64,000 nucleotides of DNA from Lolium rigidum (GCF_022539505.1 NC_061513.1:185286017-185350016); one strand, 5' to 3'. Positions 1-11,410 are shown, counted from the stretch's first letter. The notes: generated by a model not told the origin, from the sequence alone. A program made the numbers and translations.

Positions 1-1189
1 CCAAAGGTTTTGTCGATCCTAAAAATGCTAACATGGTATGCAAACTTCAGCGTTCCATTTATGGACTGAAGCAAGCATCCAGGAGTTGGAACCGACGCTT
101 TGATAAGGTGATCAAAGACTTCGGGTTTATACAGTGCCATGGAGAGGCCTGTATTTACAAGAAAGTGAGTGGGAGCTATGTAGCATTCCCGATATTATAT
201 GTAGATGACATATTATTGATTGGGAATGATATAGAACTATTAAGCAGTGTAAAAGGTTATTTGAATAAGTGTTTTTCAATGAAGGACCTTGGTGAAGCAG
301 CGTACATTTTAGGCATCAAGTTTTATCGAGATAGATCAAGACGCCTAATAGGGCTTTCACAGAGTACATACCTGGACAAGATTCTAAAAAAGTTTAGAAT
401 GGATGAAAGTAAGAAAGGATTCTTACCGATGTTGCCAGGTAAGGTCTTGAGTAAAACTCAAGGTCCGGCTACGGCGAGAAGAAAGAGAGAGGATGAATCG
501 GATCCCCTATGCCTCGGCGATAGGCTCTATCATGTATGCCATGTTGTGTACTAGACCGGATATAGCACATGCTATTAGTTTGACTAGCGAGATATCAAAG
601 TGATCCGGGAATGGAACATCTGGACAGCGGTCAAGAATATCCTGAAGTACTTGAAAAGAACTAAGGATATGTTTCTTTGTTATGGCGGTGACCAAGAGCT
701 CGTTGTAACCGGTTACACCGATGCAAGTTGGAACAACGATCACGATGACTCTAAGTCTCAGTCTGGGTACGTGTTTATATTGAATGGTGCTGCGGTAAGC
801 TGGTGCAGCTCCAAGCAGTGCACGGTGGCGAAGTCTTCAACAGAATCGGAATACATAGCGGCTTCGGAGGCTTCATCGGAAGCGTTATGGATTGGACCCA
901 CTAGTTCATTGTTGAGCTCGGTGTGGTTCCTAGTGCATTGGACCCACTAGTCATTTATTGTGACAACATGGGTGCCATCGCCAATGCACAAGAACCAAGG
1001 TCACACAAGAAGCTAAAGCATATCAAGCTGCGTTTTCATTCGATTCGCGAGTACATCGAAGATGGAGAAGTAAAGATTTGCAAAGTACACACCGATCCGA
1101 ATGTAGCAGATCCGTTGACTAAAGCTCTCCCTAGGGCAAAGCATGACCAACACCAGAATGCCATGGGTGTTAGGTACCTTACAATGTAA
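1..1189 (+). pseudogene. copia pol remnant: reverse transcriptase C-terminus and RNase H, frameshifted
   Basis: Three overlapping reading frames carry consecutive parts of a copia pol. Bases 1-554 hold RT with the LYVDDILL active-site motif (about residues 55-62 of the piece from 33) and the copia signature LQRSIYGLKQA. The frame is lost near 480, in the segment that normally reads SAIGSLMYAM-like. RNase H resumes at about 600-900 (GYTDAS, SKQCTVAKSSTESEY, with catalytic D and E visible). It is lost again near 900 and finishes at 923-1189 (YCDNMGAIA, HIKLRFHSIRE, VADPLTKALP). In family members these are one polyprotein. The second break coincides with a short local duplication around 891-955. 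Non-functional. Confidence 0.88.
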
Positions 1190-1222
1190 TCTAGATTATT
1201 GACTCTAGTGCAAGTGGGAGAC

Positions 1223-3005
1223 TGTTGGAGATATGTCCAAGAGGCAATAATAAATTGGTTATTATATATCTTTGTGTTTATGATAAATGTTTATATACCA
1301 TGCTATAATTGTATTAACCGAAACATTGATACATGTGTGTTATGTAAACAACAAGAAGTCCCAAGTAAGCCTCTTGTATAACTAGCTTGTTGATTAATAG
1401 ATGATCATCGTTTTGTGATCATGAACATTGGATGTTATTAATGACAAGGTTATATCATTATGTGAATGATGTAATGGACACACCCAATTAAGCGTAGCAT
1501 AAGATCACGTCATTAAGTTCATTTGCTATAAGCTTTCGATACATAGTTACCAAGTCCTTTCGACCATGAGATCATGTAAATCACTTATGCCGGAAGGGTA
1601 CCTTGATTACATCAAACGCCAATGCGTAAATGGGTGGTTATAAAGGTGGGATTAGGTATCCGGAAAGTATGAGCTTGAGGCATATGGATCAACAGTGGGA
1701 TTTGTCCATCCAGATGACGGATAGATATACTCTGGGCCCTCTCGGTGGAATGTCGTCTAAATTAGCTTGCAAGCATATGAATAGTTCATAAGAGACCACA
1801 TACCACGGTACGAGTAAAGAGTACTTGTCAGGAGACGAGGTTGAACAAGGTATCGTGATACCGATGATCAAACCACGGACAAGTAATATATCGCGAGACA
1901 AAGGGAATCGGTATCGTATGTAAATGGTTCATTCGATCACTAAGTCATCGTTGAATATGTGGGAGCCATTATGGATCTCCAGATCCCGCTATTGGTTATT
2001 GGTCGGAGAGAAGTCTCAATCATGTCTGCATAGTTCGCGAACCGTAGGGTGACACACTTAAGGTTTGATGTCGTTTGAGTAGATATGGAATTTGGAAATG
2101 GAGTTCTAAGTTTTGTTCGGAGTCTCGGATGGGATCCAGGACATCACGAGGAGTTCCGGAATGGTCCGGAGAATAAGATTCATACACAGGAAGTCATATT
2201 CCAAGTTTGGAAATGATCCGGTGCATTTATGGAAGGTTCTAGAAGGTTGTAGAAAAGTCCGGAAGAAACGCACTATGGAAGGTGGAGTCCTCCGCATCCA
2301 TGGCCGACCAAACCCTAGAGGGGGAGTCCCAGGTGGACTCCACCTATGGTGGCCGGCCACCCCCCACCAAGGAAAGGTGGGAATCCCACCTCAAGTGGGA
2401 CTCCCTCCTTGGGTAGGTTTCCCACCAAAGGTAGGTTTGCTTTTGGGGTCTTATTCGAAGACTTGGGATCCAACTCTTTGGGGATTCCACCTATATAATG
2501 AGGGGCATAGGGGAGGGGGCCGGCCAACTCAAGCCCACAAGCTGGCCGCCCACCATAGCCGGCGCCATAGCCACCTCTCCCCAAACCCTAGCCGCCTCCT
2601 CCTCCACCGCAACTCCCGCATACGCTTAGGCGAAGCCCTGCCGGAGTTCTCCACCACCACCACCACCACGCCGTCGTGCTGCCGGGATTCCGAGGAGGAT
2701 CTACTACTTCCGCTGCCCGCTGGAACGGGGAGAAGGACGTCGTCTTCATCAACACCGAACGTGTGACCGAGTACGGAGGTGCTGCCCGATTGTGGCACCG
2801 TCAAGATCAAGATCTTCTACGCGCTTTTGCAAGCGGCAAGTGATCGTCTACATCCACCCCGAGATCTAATCTCGTTAAGCTTTGCGAATCTTTGAGGGTT
2901 AGTCTCATCATCTCCTCGTTGCTACCGTCTACTAGATTAGATCTTGGCTTGGTTTTCGTTCTCGCGGTAGGAATTTTTTTGTTTTCTATGCTATGAATCC
3001 CATCA
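1223..3005 (+). repeat. 3' LTR of copia element K
   Basis: A 1,783-bp LTR starting TGTTGGAGA and ending CCCATCA. A TATA box (CCTATATAATG) lies at 2490-2500, which places transcription start near 2525. A short CCA microsatellite lies near 2652-2670. The region after the TATA box is GC-rich and codes for nothing I recognise. A long open frame from 2113 is incidental. Confidence 0.88.
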
Positions 3006-3076
3006 GTTTTAGTGTTTTCTGTGTATAGTTTGCAATAAAGTAAAATGCAGAAAGTAAATTGCAATATGTAAATGCT

Positions 3077-4583
3077 TGATGTCTACGTGTGCTTCTATTC
3101 TTGTAGACAGTGTTGGGCCTCCAAGAGCAGAGGTTTGTAGAACAGCAGCAAGTTTCCCTTAAGTGGATCACCCAAGGTTTATCGAACTCGGGGAGGAAGA
3201 GGTCAAAGATATCCCTCTCAAGCAACCCTGCAATCACAAAGCAAGAAGTCTCTTGTGTCCCCAACACACCTAATACACTTGTCAGATGTATAGGTGCACT
3301 AGTTCGGCGAAGAGATAGTGAAATACAAGTAGTATGGATGTATATGAGTGGTAATAGCAATCTGAATAAAATATGGCAGCGAGTAAACATGCAACAGAAC
3401 AGTAAATAAGCGATGTTTGCAGTATTGGAAACAAGGCCTAGGGATCATACTTTCACTAGTGGACACTCTCAACATTGATCGCATAATAAATAACTCTTTC
3501 TCATATGTGCTACATACACTCTTGTTTGATAATGAACATCATTCGTTGCGTAGGATTACACGAACCCTCAATGCCGGAGTTAACAAGCTCCACAACATTC
3601 GATATTCATGTTTAAGTAACCTTAGAGCATAATAGATCATTGCAAAATAAACCAAGAACTAACATAGTGCACACACTTGTCCACATTACACTATGAAGGA
3701 GGAATAGATCACATCAATACTATCATTATGATAATTAACTCCACAATCTACAAGAGATCATGATCATAGCCTACGACAAGAACCACACGGTGCACACACT
3801 AATCACCTTTACACCATGCAGGAGGAATAAACTACTTTAATAACATCACATGAGTAGCACATAACTAGTAGCGATACAAAGCTCATCATATGGATCTCAA
3901 TCATGTAAAGCAGCTCATGAGATCATTGTATTGGAGTACATAGGAGAGAGATTAACCACATAGCTACCGGTACAGCCCTTGAGCCTCGATGGAGAACTAC
4001 TCCCTCCTCATGGGAGCGACAGCGTTGATGAAGATGGCGGTGGAGATGGCGGCGGTGTCGATGGAGAAGCCTTCCGGGGCACTTCCCCGCTCCGGCGGGG
4101 TGCCGGAACAGAGACTCCTGTCCCCCGGATCTTGGCTTCGCGATGGCGGCGGCTCGCGGAAGGTTTCGCGTACCGTGGCTTCCTCCGTAAGGGTTTTCGA
4201 TGCGGGGGCTTTATATAGGCGAAAGGGCAGCGTCGGAAGGTCGAAGGGGCGACCACACCATAGGCGGCGCGGCCAGGGCCCGGCCGCGCCACCCTATCAT
4301 CCGGGGCCCACGGGCCCCCTCTGGCGGCTCTCGGGTGTTCCGGATGCTTCCGGGCAAAATAGGAACACGGGCGTTGATTTCGTCCAATTCCGAGAATATT
4401 TCGTTACTAGGATTTCCGAAACCAAAAACAGCGAGAAAACGAGAAGCGGCACTTCGGCATCTTGTTAATAGGTTAGTTCCAGAAAATGCACGAATATGAC
4501 ATAAAGTGTGCATAAAACATGTAGATATCATCAATAATGTAGCATGGAACATAAGAAATTATCGATACGTTGGAGACGTATCA
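3077..4583 (-). mobile_element. Solo gypsy LTR (element A), TSD ATGCT
   Basis: A single 1,507-bp LTR in minus orientation: read on the minus strand it begins TGATACGTCTCCAACGTATC and ends GTAGACATCA. It is flanked by identical 5-bp copies ATGCT at 3072-3076 and 4584-4588. No internal region or second LTR is present, so it is a solo LTR left by unequal recombination. A minus-strand TATA box (CCTATATAAAG) lies at 4209-4219. It is the closest full-length relative of the B LTRs but lacks their 46-bp insert. Open frames in its GC-rich part (3979-4552) are not genes. Confidence 0.92.
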
Positions 4584-4588
4584 ATGCT

Positions 4589-6001
4589 CTCAATGAGAGA
4601 AAGCCCAATCCTCTATGCAGCAAGAGGACAAGCTCAAGTATGTGTGCTTATATGAGACAAATGCTCCCAAGGACGGCATTGATTTACTAGCATCAGAGTT
4701 CTACACAACATGGTAAATATTTTTTCAAGTTTCATTCAATTAGGGACGGAGCCTAAATTAGGTGCAGCCATAAATATGAGCAAACACACCCCTTATGATG
4801 GGTCCTAGAGCCATTTTAGTGAGAAAGTATAAGAATCGTTAAGGCATAAATGTCTCACCATAGCAATAAGATCATTGGTCCCCGACATAAACCCATCTAA
4901 TGCAACTCATAGTATTGAAAAATATTTTCTATCATTCTATCCCTTCCAACACATATTCATTACATTAAAGTGTAGCCCTATGAACCCCACAGCCGAGCCA
5001 TTACGTAAAGGCCATGTTGACCCGCAGGTCCATGTCGGTGAAGCTGACGACCCCATTGATGAGATGGAGCCTGCATGTCGTCTTCTTATATTTCCCCACT
5101 CGATCCTCATGTCGAACTCGATTAGCATGGGGGCTGTCATCTCGATGCCTCTCTTGGGCCAAATATTTGTATCCACCAGTAGTCATCTCGAACAAGGACG
5201 AAAGGATCATCTCGGTAGTCAGAGTCGGGATTCAGAGTCGGATCGATTTTTGTCACGCAGAATTGAGTCGTAGTATCGTATCATAGAATCTGGGATCCTA
5301 ACATACTTACTCAGATAAGTTCTTTTTATCACACATAAAGTTTGTGTAATAGTATAATGGAGATAAAATTATAATAAATAAAGTTTCTAGAAATAATGTT
5401 CTAGCGGTAGATCATTCGAGATTTGGTAGGTAAATAAAGGGTAGTGAAGCAAGTGAAAAGGGCTTGGGATGTTTAAGCAGTATCCTTGTATGGTTTTACG
5501 GATGGAAAAATAATGAGTTAGTAGAATCAGAAAAATCCATAAAAGGGACCGAGATTCTACATTGTTCTAAAGGATTCTATGATTTGGATAGGGACTCAAC
5601 ATGGATTCACGCTATTGGGATTCAGAGTGGGATTTGGATCGATACGGTGATGTAAGGTCGTCAAATCGTAGGATTCCGGTAGTAGGATCGGGATTCTGAC
5701 TACCTAGCTACCACGGTTGAATAGTTATAATTACACCTTGGGTTCAGGAGGTCCCGGGTAGCCAGGTATCCATGTAAGGTTATGTCAGACCATGAACGTG
5801 AACATGGTCGTCAGGTCACCATTGTCTGTTCGCGTCTGGAGGTGTCCCAACAGCCCGACGCATTTTGTCTGGCCCAGGCTAGCAATCTTTTCTAGCCAAG
5901 TTGATCAATTCTAGCACCAATTCAAGTCATATTCAGGTCATTCAAACCACGGCATCAGTGCCACGAATCATGCCTAATGTAGTCCATTACACAATGGGCA
6001 T
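4589..6001. other. Older non-LTR sequence between solo LTR A and element G
   Basis: No intact gene. It joins 3006-3071 once solo LTR A and one TSD copy are removed. It contains a DUF6598-like relic (own entry). Two stretches share the motif GGGATTCAGAGT (about 5228-5240 and 5618-5632) followed by a GATCGAT-type tail, which suggests a decayed local duplication. The rest (5280-5580, 5700-6001) shows no feature I recognise. Codon structure and TE signatures are absent. Confidence 0.5.
4980..5200 (-). pseudogene. DUF6598-domain protein fragment (pseudogene)
   Basis: On the minus strand one frame reads PKRGIEMTAPMLIEFDMRIE and the neighbouring frame continues LHLINGVVSFTDMD. Together they follow the core of the grass DUF6598 domain (G[IL]-x-VLIEFDMRIK ... 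DDLQLIDG) as I know it. The join needs one frameshift near 5095, and neither end of the domain is complete, so it is a relic. Function of the family is unknown. It lies in the older sequence outside the LTR elements, so it may be a decayed host gene or a transduced fragment. Confidence 0.5.
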
Positions 6002-6152
6002 TGTTAGAAGTATAATATGTAGGAGTGTATATGTAGGAGTAGGACTCATCATCCTGTATTACAAAGTCTATCTCCTCCCTTGTACCTCTATATATACCCC
6101 ATGAGGGTCATGACAGTACAACACACAATTCTAGAATTCTACAAATTTAATA
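6002..6152 (+). repeat. 5' LTR of element G
   Basis: A 151-bp LTR with a TATA-like CTCTATATATACCCC at about 6086-6100. It is directly followed by the PBS. It is near-identical in length and layout to the copy at 40680-40830, with several point differences. Confidence 0.85.
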
Positions 6153-6164
6153 TGGTATCAGAGC
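6153..6164 (+). promoter_or_regulatory. Primer-binding site of element G (tRNA-iMet)
   Basis: TGGTATCAGAGC directly after the LTR, the standard complement of the 3' end of initiator tRNA-Met used by most plant copia elements. Confidence 0.88.
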
Positions 6165-6660
6165 GGTTAATCTCGCGGCACCGATCCTAGGTTCTCCCAC
6201 CATTTCCGCATTGCGCGCCCGGGGAGATCTCTCCTCGGGGACGCGCACCCGGTTACGATCAAAGATCAGAGAGGTTCTTTAGATTATATCGTCGATAAAA
6301 TTTTCAAATTCCCAAATCGACAACCAAATACCCCGCCGCCGCAGATCCGTTGCCGCCGCCGCATTACGACAAAAACCCGCCGCCATTGATCTGCTGCCTC
6401 CGCCACACAATGACATAAAACCCCGCCGCCGCCGTAGACTCCTACCACCGCCACGCAAAACCTAAAACCCAACGACCAAAAACACGCAAATTTTTAACGA
6501 ATACGGCTACACCACATATGACGACTACGACATCGACCACAACTCGACCACGGCAACATCATGATCGGCTACCTCGACATCGACATCAAGAAAACGTCTA
6601 TGGAAACTCAAGAACTCCAGTCAACAACGTCTGGTGTCGTCACTTGCATCCACGACACTC

Positions 6661-8171
6661 TGATGAGTGCAGATTGCACACCGTTGGGGAACCCCAAGAG
6701 GAAGGTATGATGAGCACAGTAGCAAGTTTCCCTCAGTTAGAAACCAAGGTTTAATTGACCAGTAGGAGAAATGCATGACTTCTGAAGGTGTTGCTAGCTG
6801 ACTTGTGGCAGGGCGCTACCGACATCAACAACAACGTGCAACCTGCACACAACACAACCAAAATACTCTGCCCCAACTTACAGTGAGGTTGTCAATCTCA
6901 CCGGTTTTGCTGAACACAAAGGATTAAATGTATAGTGTGGAAAGATATGTTTGTTTGCAGTGGAATTAAAGAGAACAGTGCTTGCAGTAACTAAACAGAA
7001 CATGATGATCATATCTGTGTAAAAGAAAGGACCGTGGTCCACAGTTCACTAGATGATTACTGGGTGAACAAATTACAGCTGGGCAATTAACAGAATAAAG
7101 ACCATACATGACAAGATGATTACTATGAGATTCGTATGAGCATTACAACATAATACATAGATCGTAATCCAACTGCGTCTATGACTAATAATCCACCTTC
7201 AGGTTATCGTTCGAACCCCTTCCAGTATTAAGTTGCAAGCAACATATTATCGCATTAAGCAATGTCTGTAAAGTGAATAGTAGAATTACCCTTAGATAAA
7301 GCATTTTTGTTTTCTCCCTAGTAGCAACAACTCATCTACAATCTTAGAAGTTATTTTCACTCTTCCAGAAAACTAGAGGCATGAACCCACTATCGAGCAT
7401 AAATACTCCCGCTTGGAGCCACAAGCATTTACTTGGCCAAAGCATCTACTAGCAACGGAGAGCATGCAAGATCACAAATAACATATGCCAAATATATAAT
7501 CAATCTTAACCATAGTATTCAATACTCATCGTATCCCAGCAAACACAACATGTAGCATTACATAAAGATGATCTTGATAGGTAGCTCACAAGATCTAAGC
7601 ATGAGGCACAAATTGGAGAAGACAACCATCTAGCTACTGCTAAATTGGAGAAGACAACCATCTAGCTACTGCTATGGACCCATAGTCCAGGGATGAACTA
7701 CTCACGCGTCACTTCGGAGTCAGACATGGCGATGTAGAGGCCTCCGGTGATGATCTCCCTCTCCGGCAGGGTGCCGGGAAGAGTTTCAGAACCCTCCCGA
7801 GCTAGGGTCTGCGATGGCAGCCGCGGTGGAAATTTTCGTGGATGGAGGCTCGGGTGTTTAGGTTTTTTCTGAGATCGTGAATAAATAGGCGGAAGGGCGA
7901 GGTCGGCAGGCGCCTGGGGGCCCCACACCACCCCTTGGCGCGGGACACCCCTGGCCGCGCCATGGGTCGGTGTGGCCGCCCTGTGGATCATCTCCGTCTC
8001 TCCTCCGGACTTCGTCTTCATTACGGAAAAATAAGATGTTCAGCTTTTGTTTCGTCCAATTCTGAGAATATTTCCTGTACAACTTTTCTGAAATACAAAA
8101 TAGCAGAAAACAGGGAACTGGCACTGTGACATCTTGTCAATAGGTTAGTGTCAGAAAATGAATAAAAGTGC
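6661..8171 (-). mobile_element. Solo gypsy LTR (element D), left part, TSD CACTC
   Basis: A minus-oriented LTR of the same superfamily as E. It starts at 6661, right after CACTC (6656-6660), and ends with GACGTATCA at 40537, followed by CACTC (40538-40542). Removing element F and one AGTGC gives about 1,595 bp, close to the E LTRs (1,585-1,587 bp), and no interior, hence a solo LTR. The minus-strand TATA region is near 7880-7890. Its plus-left end differs from E (GATGAGTGCAGATTGC instead of CTGGCGTGTAGTC), so it is a separate subfamily. Confidence 0.88.
7610..7673. repeat. 32-bp tandem duplication in LTR D
   Basis: Two perfect head-to-tail copies (7610-7641 and 7642-7673), each beginning AAATTGGAGAAGACAACC. 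The corresponding part of the E LTRs has one copy, so this arose in D or its lineage. Confidence 0.9.
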
Positions 8172-8916
8172 TGTTGGGGGGATGACCCCCGGTATGCCAA
8201 AGGCATGCCAAACCGGATGGTCTTAACCATCAAGATACCGGTTTAATATTCATACCGGAGCACAAAGATAAGAGTTTGGCTGTGTAAGGCTAAGCCGATA
8301 TCCCCAAGAGGGGTATACCGGGACCGGATGGAAAAGATATCGGGACACCGGAAGGAAGAGCATGTCGGTAGGACTGGTCAAAGATTCTCTCCAGAGCTAG
8401 AGGACAAGGATGAGCTAAGCAAAGTGGCTTTAAACGAAGGCCTGACGATAAAGAGGAGGATGACGATCAAAGAAGCCGGAAGATGTCACCCTCTCTGTTT
8501 AAAGAAGACCCCGGCGTCATCTATGATTAAAGTAGCTTTATAAAGTATCTTTGTAAAGTAGTTTGTCTAGTCAAAGATGCCATTAGGGTTTCTTGCCCTG
8601 TAAGCCACCCTCTCCCCTATATAAGGAGAGGGGGCAGCCTCCTTCGGGCACGGGAGAGATAGCGAAGATAGAGTGAGAAAGAGAGAGAGATCTTGTAAGC
8701 ACAAACTTGTAACCTGTGGAGATCAATAGAGAAGATGATCTAGAGCGAGTTCTTCCTTGTGTCTTTCTTCTTCAACCTCTGGCCCTGGCCAAGTTGTTGA
8801 GGAAACCATCCGGAAGTTCATCCCGTCTAATCACAAACCCTCCCCCGAATCCTCTAGCGTCCATTCGGCCCCAACATAAGCCATCCTATGGCATCTGTTT
8901 GTTCACCACGACGACA
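8172..8916 (+). repeat. 5' LTR of element F
   Basis: 745 bp, TGTTGGGGGGATGAC ... CACGACGACA. The TATA box CCTATATAAGG (8616-8626) sits inside an inverted repeat, CCTCTCC on the left and GGAGAGG on the right. Transcription would start near 8650, just before a GA-rich stretch. Confidence 0.93.
8616..8626 (+). promoter_or_regulatory. LTR promoter TATA box of element F
   Basis: CCTATATAAGG, repeated at 40145-40155 in the 3' LTR. It is a good plant TATA box at the expected distance before the GAGAGA leader, flanked by complementary 7-bp arms. Confidence 0.7.
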
Positions 8917-11410
8917 GTTGGCGCCCACCGTGGGGCATGAAGTGGCGCTTGCTGGAGTTCATATTCGGGCGGGCATCCTCGACATCAACGGCGAGCGCAC
9001 GGTGTCCGCGCTCGTGCAACGCATCTACAACATGGACTTCATCAACGACAACGCAGGCTGCTTCGCCAACGGCGGCAAGTTCCCGCAGAACGGCCGCACC
9101 ATCGAGTTCGGCAGCCACCGCGTCTACTTCGGCACCGTCACTGTGCGCCAGCGCCTCTCGCCGGTGCTGGTGGCGCCGGATCTGCCAAGATGGCTATGCG
9201 CTGGCCGTGCCGCCGGCAGCGTGGAGGTCATGATGGCTGGCGCGGTCAACACCGGCAAAGGAGCTGTAGAGGAAGGAGCTGAACGTGCGGCATCGACCCG
9301 TCCGGCAAAACCACCGCTGGAGCGTGACGCAGCTGCCGCGGGAGCATCTTCAGCACCACCGGAAACCCCTCTTCAAGCGGCGATGCACACGCTGGCAACG
9401 CCCATCGCGCAGAACATCGACCCGGCAAAGGCTCAGGAGGAGCTGGAGGCCACACGCAAGGCGCTGCTTACCGGTGGCGCCGACATCATCCGGGCTCAGC
9501 GCGAGCTAAACCTAACCCTACGTGAGTATAACGCAGCCCATGGCTTTGCTTCTGTTAGCGCACATGTCGCTAGGGTGCCAGAGAACCGGCTTAAGGCTCG
9601 TAATCTAGATCAGGATTTGCGCAAGGAAGTTCTTGCCGGCAAGAGTGCATCTGTATCTGTGAGCATTGTAGAAAAGCCTAAGTACAGTAGCCCGGATAAA
9701 ACTATAAAAGCTGCTAAAGCCGCAGTAGAGCTATGTGAATCGCTTTCCGGAGACGCTTTGGCAAAACAGCAAGAGCGTGTTAGAGAGCTGCTGGAAACTA
9801 TAGAGCAGCAGAATGCTGAGCAGCTAGCTAAGCTGAACGAGGCAGCGGCCTCAAAATCCGCGCGTTCAACGAAGAATGCCGGAAGCAAGTCCCATGGGCA
9901 GGCTTCGTCCCCCCATCCGGACAGAAGAAGAGAAAGAGAAAAGAACGCGTAGCAGATGACTGTGTATGATCCGGTTCTTGCCGGAAAACAAAAAGCCGGG
10001 CAACAAGATGCCGGTAGAAAAAGCCAAGGGGCAGATCGGGGCTACGCCAAAGGAGGCTATGCCGGAAAATATCATGCCGGTAGATACGAAACCGGGCAAA
10101 ATTATCGAGCTGCAAGGGCAGCGTATGTTGAGGAAGAAATGCCACCACCAGGGTACCGGCAGGAGAGGGCCGCGGAACCGGAGAAATATGATGAGTCGGA
10201 TTCCGAGGTGGAACGAACCAAAGCCCGCCGGAACCCTTTGGGGGAAAGGCTGGGGGAAAGATACTTGCCAAGCCAGGATGCGAGGCACAGGCTGGACAGA
10301 GTGTATCTCTCTGAAATGATTGAATCTGAGGGTCCTCCTGGCCCAAAGTGCTTTGGCCCACGAATCATGAGAGAAGAGCCATCGGTACGCAATTTCCAGT
10401 TGCCCCGGGATACAAAAACATATGACGGCACGACCAAGCCGGAAGATTGGCTGGCGGACTATGTCACAGCTGTTTACGTAGCGGGTGGTGGAGTAAACCG
10501 GCGTTGGGCGGTAAGAATCATACCGTCCTACCTGGTAGGACCTGCGCGGATCTGGCTTAACAACTTGCCGGCGGGAAGCATTAATGGATGGTTGGACTTT
10601 GAGGAAGCCTTTGTGAGCAACTTCAGTAGCACTTACAAGAGGCCGAACCGGCCCCAGCAGCTCGCTCTGTGCCAACAGCGTGCAGGTGAAACAGACCGGG
10701 ATTATCTCACCCGGTGGAACTCAATGAGAAACACATGTGAAGGAGTGATTGAAGCACAAGCAATCGCTTGGTTCAGTCAAGGATGCCGGAGGGGATCACC
10801 ACTGTGGCAAAGACTGTAGGGGAATATGCCAAGCACATTGGCAGAGATGATGCGAGTGGCGGAAAATTACGCGTTGGGAGACCCAATGCAACCGGCAGTA
10901 CAAGCTGAGCCGGAGCAGTCGAACCCGCCTCAGCAGCGACAGGAACAATACCGGGACAACCGGAACAACAAAAGAAGGGAAGATTTCCCGGATCGAAGGT
11001 ACGCACCGCAGCAAGTTGCTGCTGTGCAAGAAAATTATGATGCCAGCGGCAGCCAGAGACAGAAAACCGGATCGCAGCCATGGGCGGGTCCTAAGAAGCA
11101 GTGGGTCGAAAAGAAACCCTGGGGCCAGAAGAAGAATTGGCAAGAACCTGTAAAATACACCATGGAAGCTGCCATGGATCAAACTTGCCGGTGGCACACG
11201 CCGAATCCAGATCACCCGTCATTCTTGGACCAAGTACTTGATGCAAAAGGGGGCAGTGAAGGATGCGCAAGCACAAGGGTGCTCCACAATGTTGCCGCCG
11301 CCGCAAGATATGCTGCGCCAACAACAACTACCACCACCGCCACCGCTTACTGGAGCAAATGCTTTACCGGTGCAACCTCAGCCAAACAGGCAACAATACC
11401 AGCAAGTTAA
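8888..11410 (+). pseudogene. gag of element F (two in-frame TAG codons)
   Basis: One reading frame runs through the whole stretch, broken only by TAG at 9950-9952 and TAG at 10817-10819. The frame is open from an ATG inside the LTR (8888). The first in-frame ATG after the LTR is 9032; which is used cannot be decided. The N-terminal part (about 8940-9240) is GC-rich and unlike the rest. A helical Ala/Glu/Lys-rich segment follows (9400-9900). The Retrotrans_gag core is at about 10400-10850 (ARIWLNNLPAGSINGW, FEEAFVSNF, RAGETDRDYLTRW). A basic, Gln/Arg-rich tail follows, without a clear zinc knuckle. Gag forms the capsid-like particle. The tail overlaps the pol frame at 11238-11410. Confidence 0.85.
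8919..8936 (+). promoter_or_regulatory. Primer-binding site of element F (tRNA-Lys)
   Basis: TGGCGCCCACCGTGGGGC lies two bases after the LTR end. It is complementary to the 3' end of plant tRNA-Lys(CUU) as I remember it (ends GGTGGGCGCCA). Confidence 0.8.

Larger units (their letters stand above)
1..3005 (+). mobile_element. 3' part of a Ty1/copia retrotransposon, Angela/BARE-like (element K)
   Basis: The window opens inside the reverse transcriptase gene. RNase H remains, a polypurine tract at 1211-1221 (AAGTGGGAGA core) and a complete LTR at 1223-3005 follow. The order RT, RNase H, PPT, LTR and the LTR ends (TGTTGGAGATATG ... TTTTCTATGCTATG ... CATCA) match the Angela/BARE/WIS family of Pooideae as I know it. 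The 5' half lies left of the window, so the TSD cannot be tested; the candidate right copy is GTTTT at 3006-3010. The coding part is frameshifted, so this copy is not autonomous. Confidence 0.88.

Noticed and set aside
2113..2766. 217-codon frame inside the copia LTR
   Set aside because: It lies fully within the LTR, spans the TATA box and shows compositional bias only.
11238..11410. Programmed +1 frameshift between gag and pol of F
   Set aside because: The overlap exists, but I see no slippery site or structure I can defend. It may be a decayed splice or read-through arrangement, so it is described only as an overlap.
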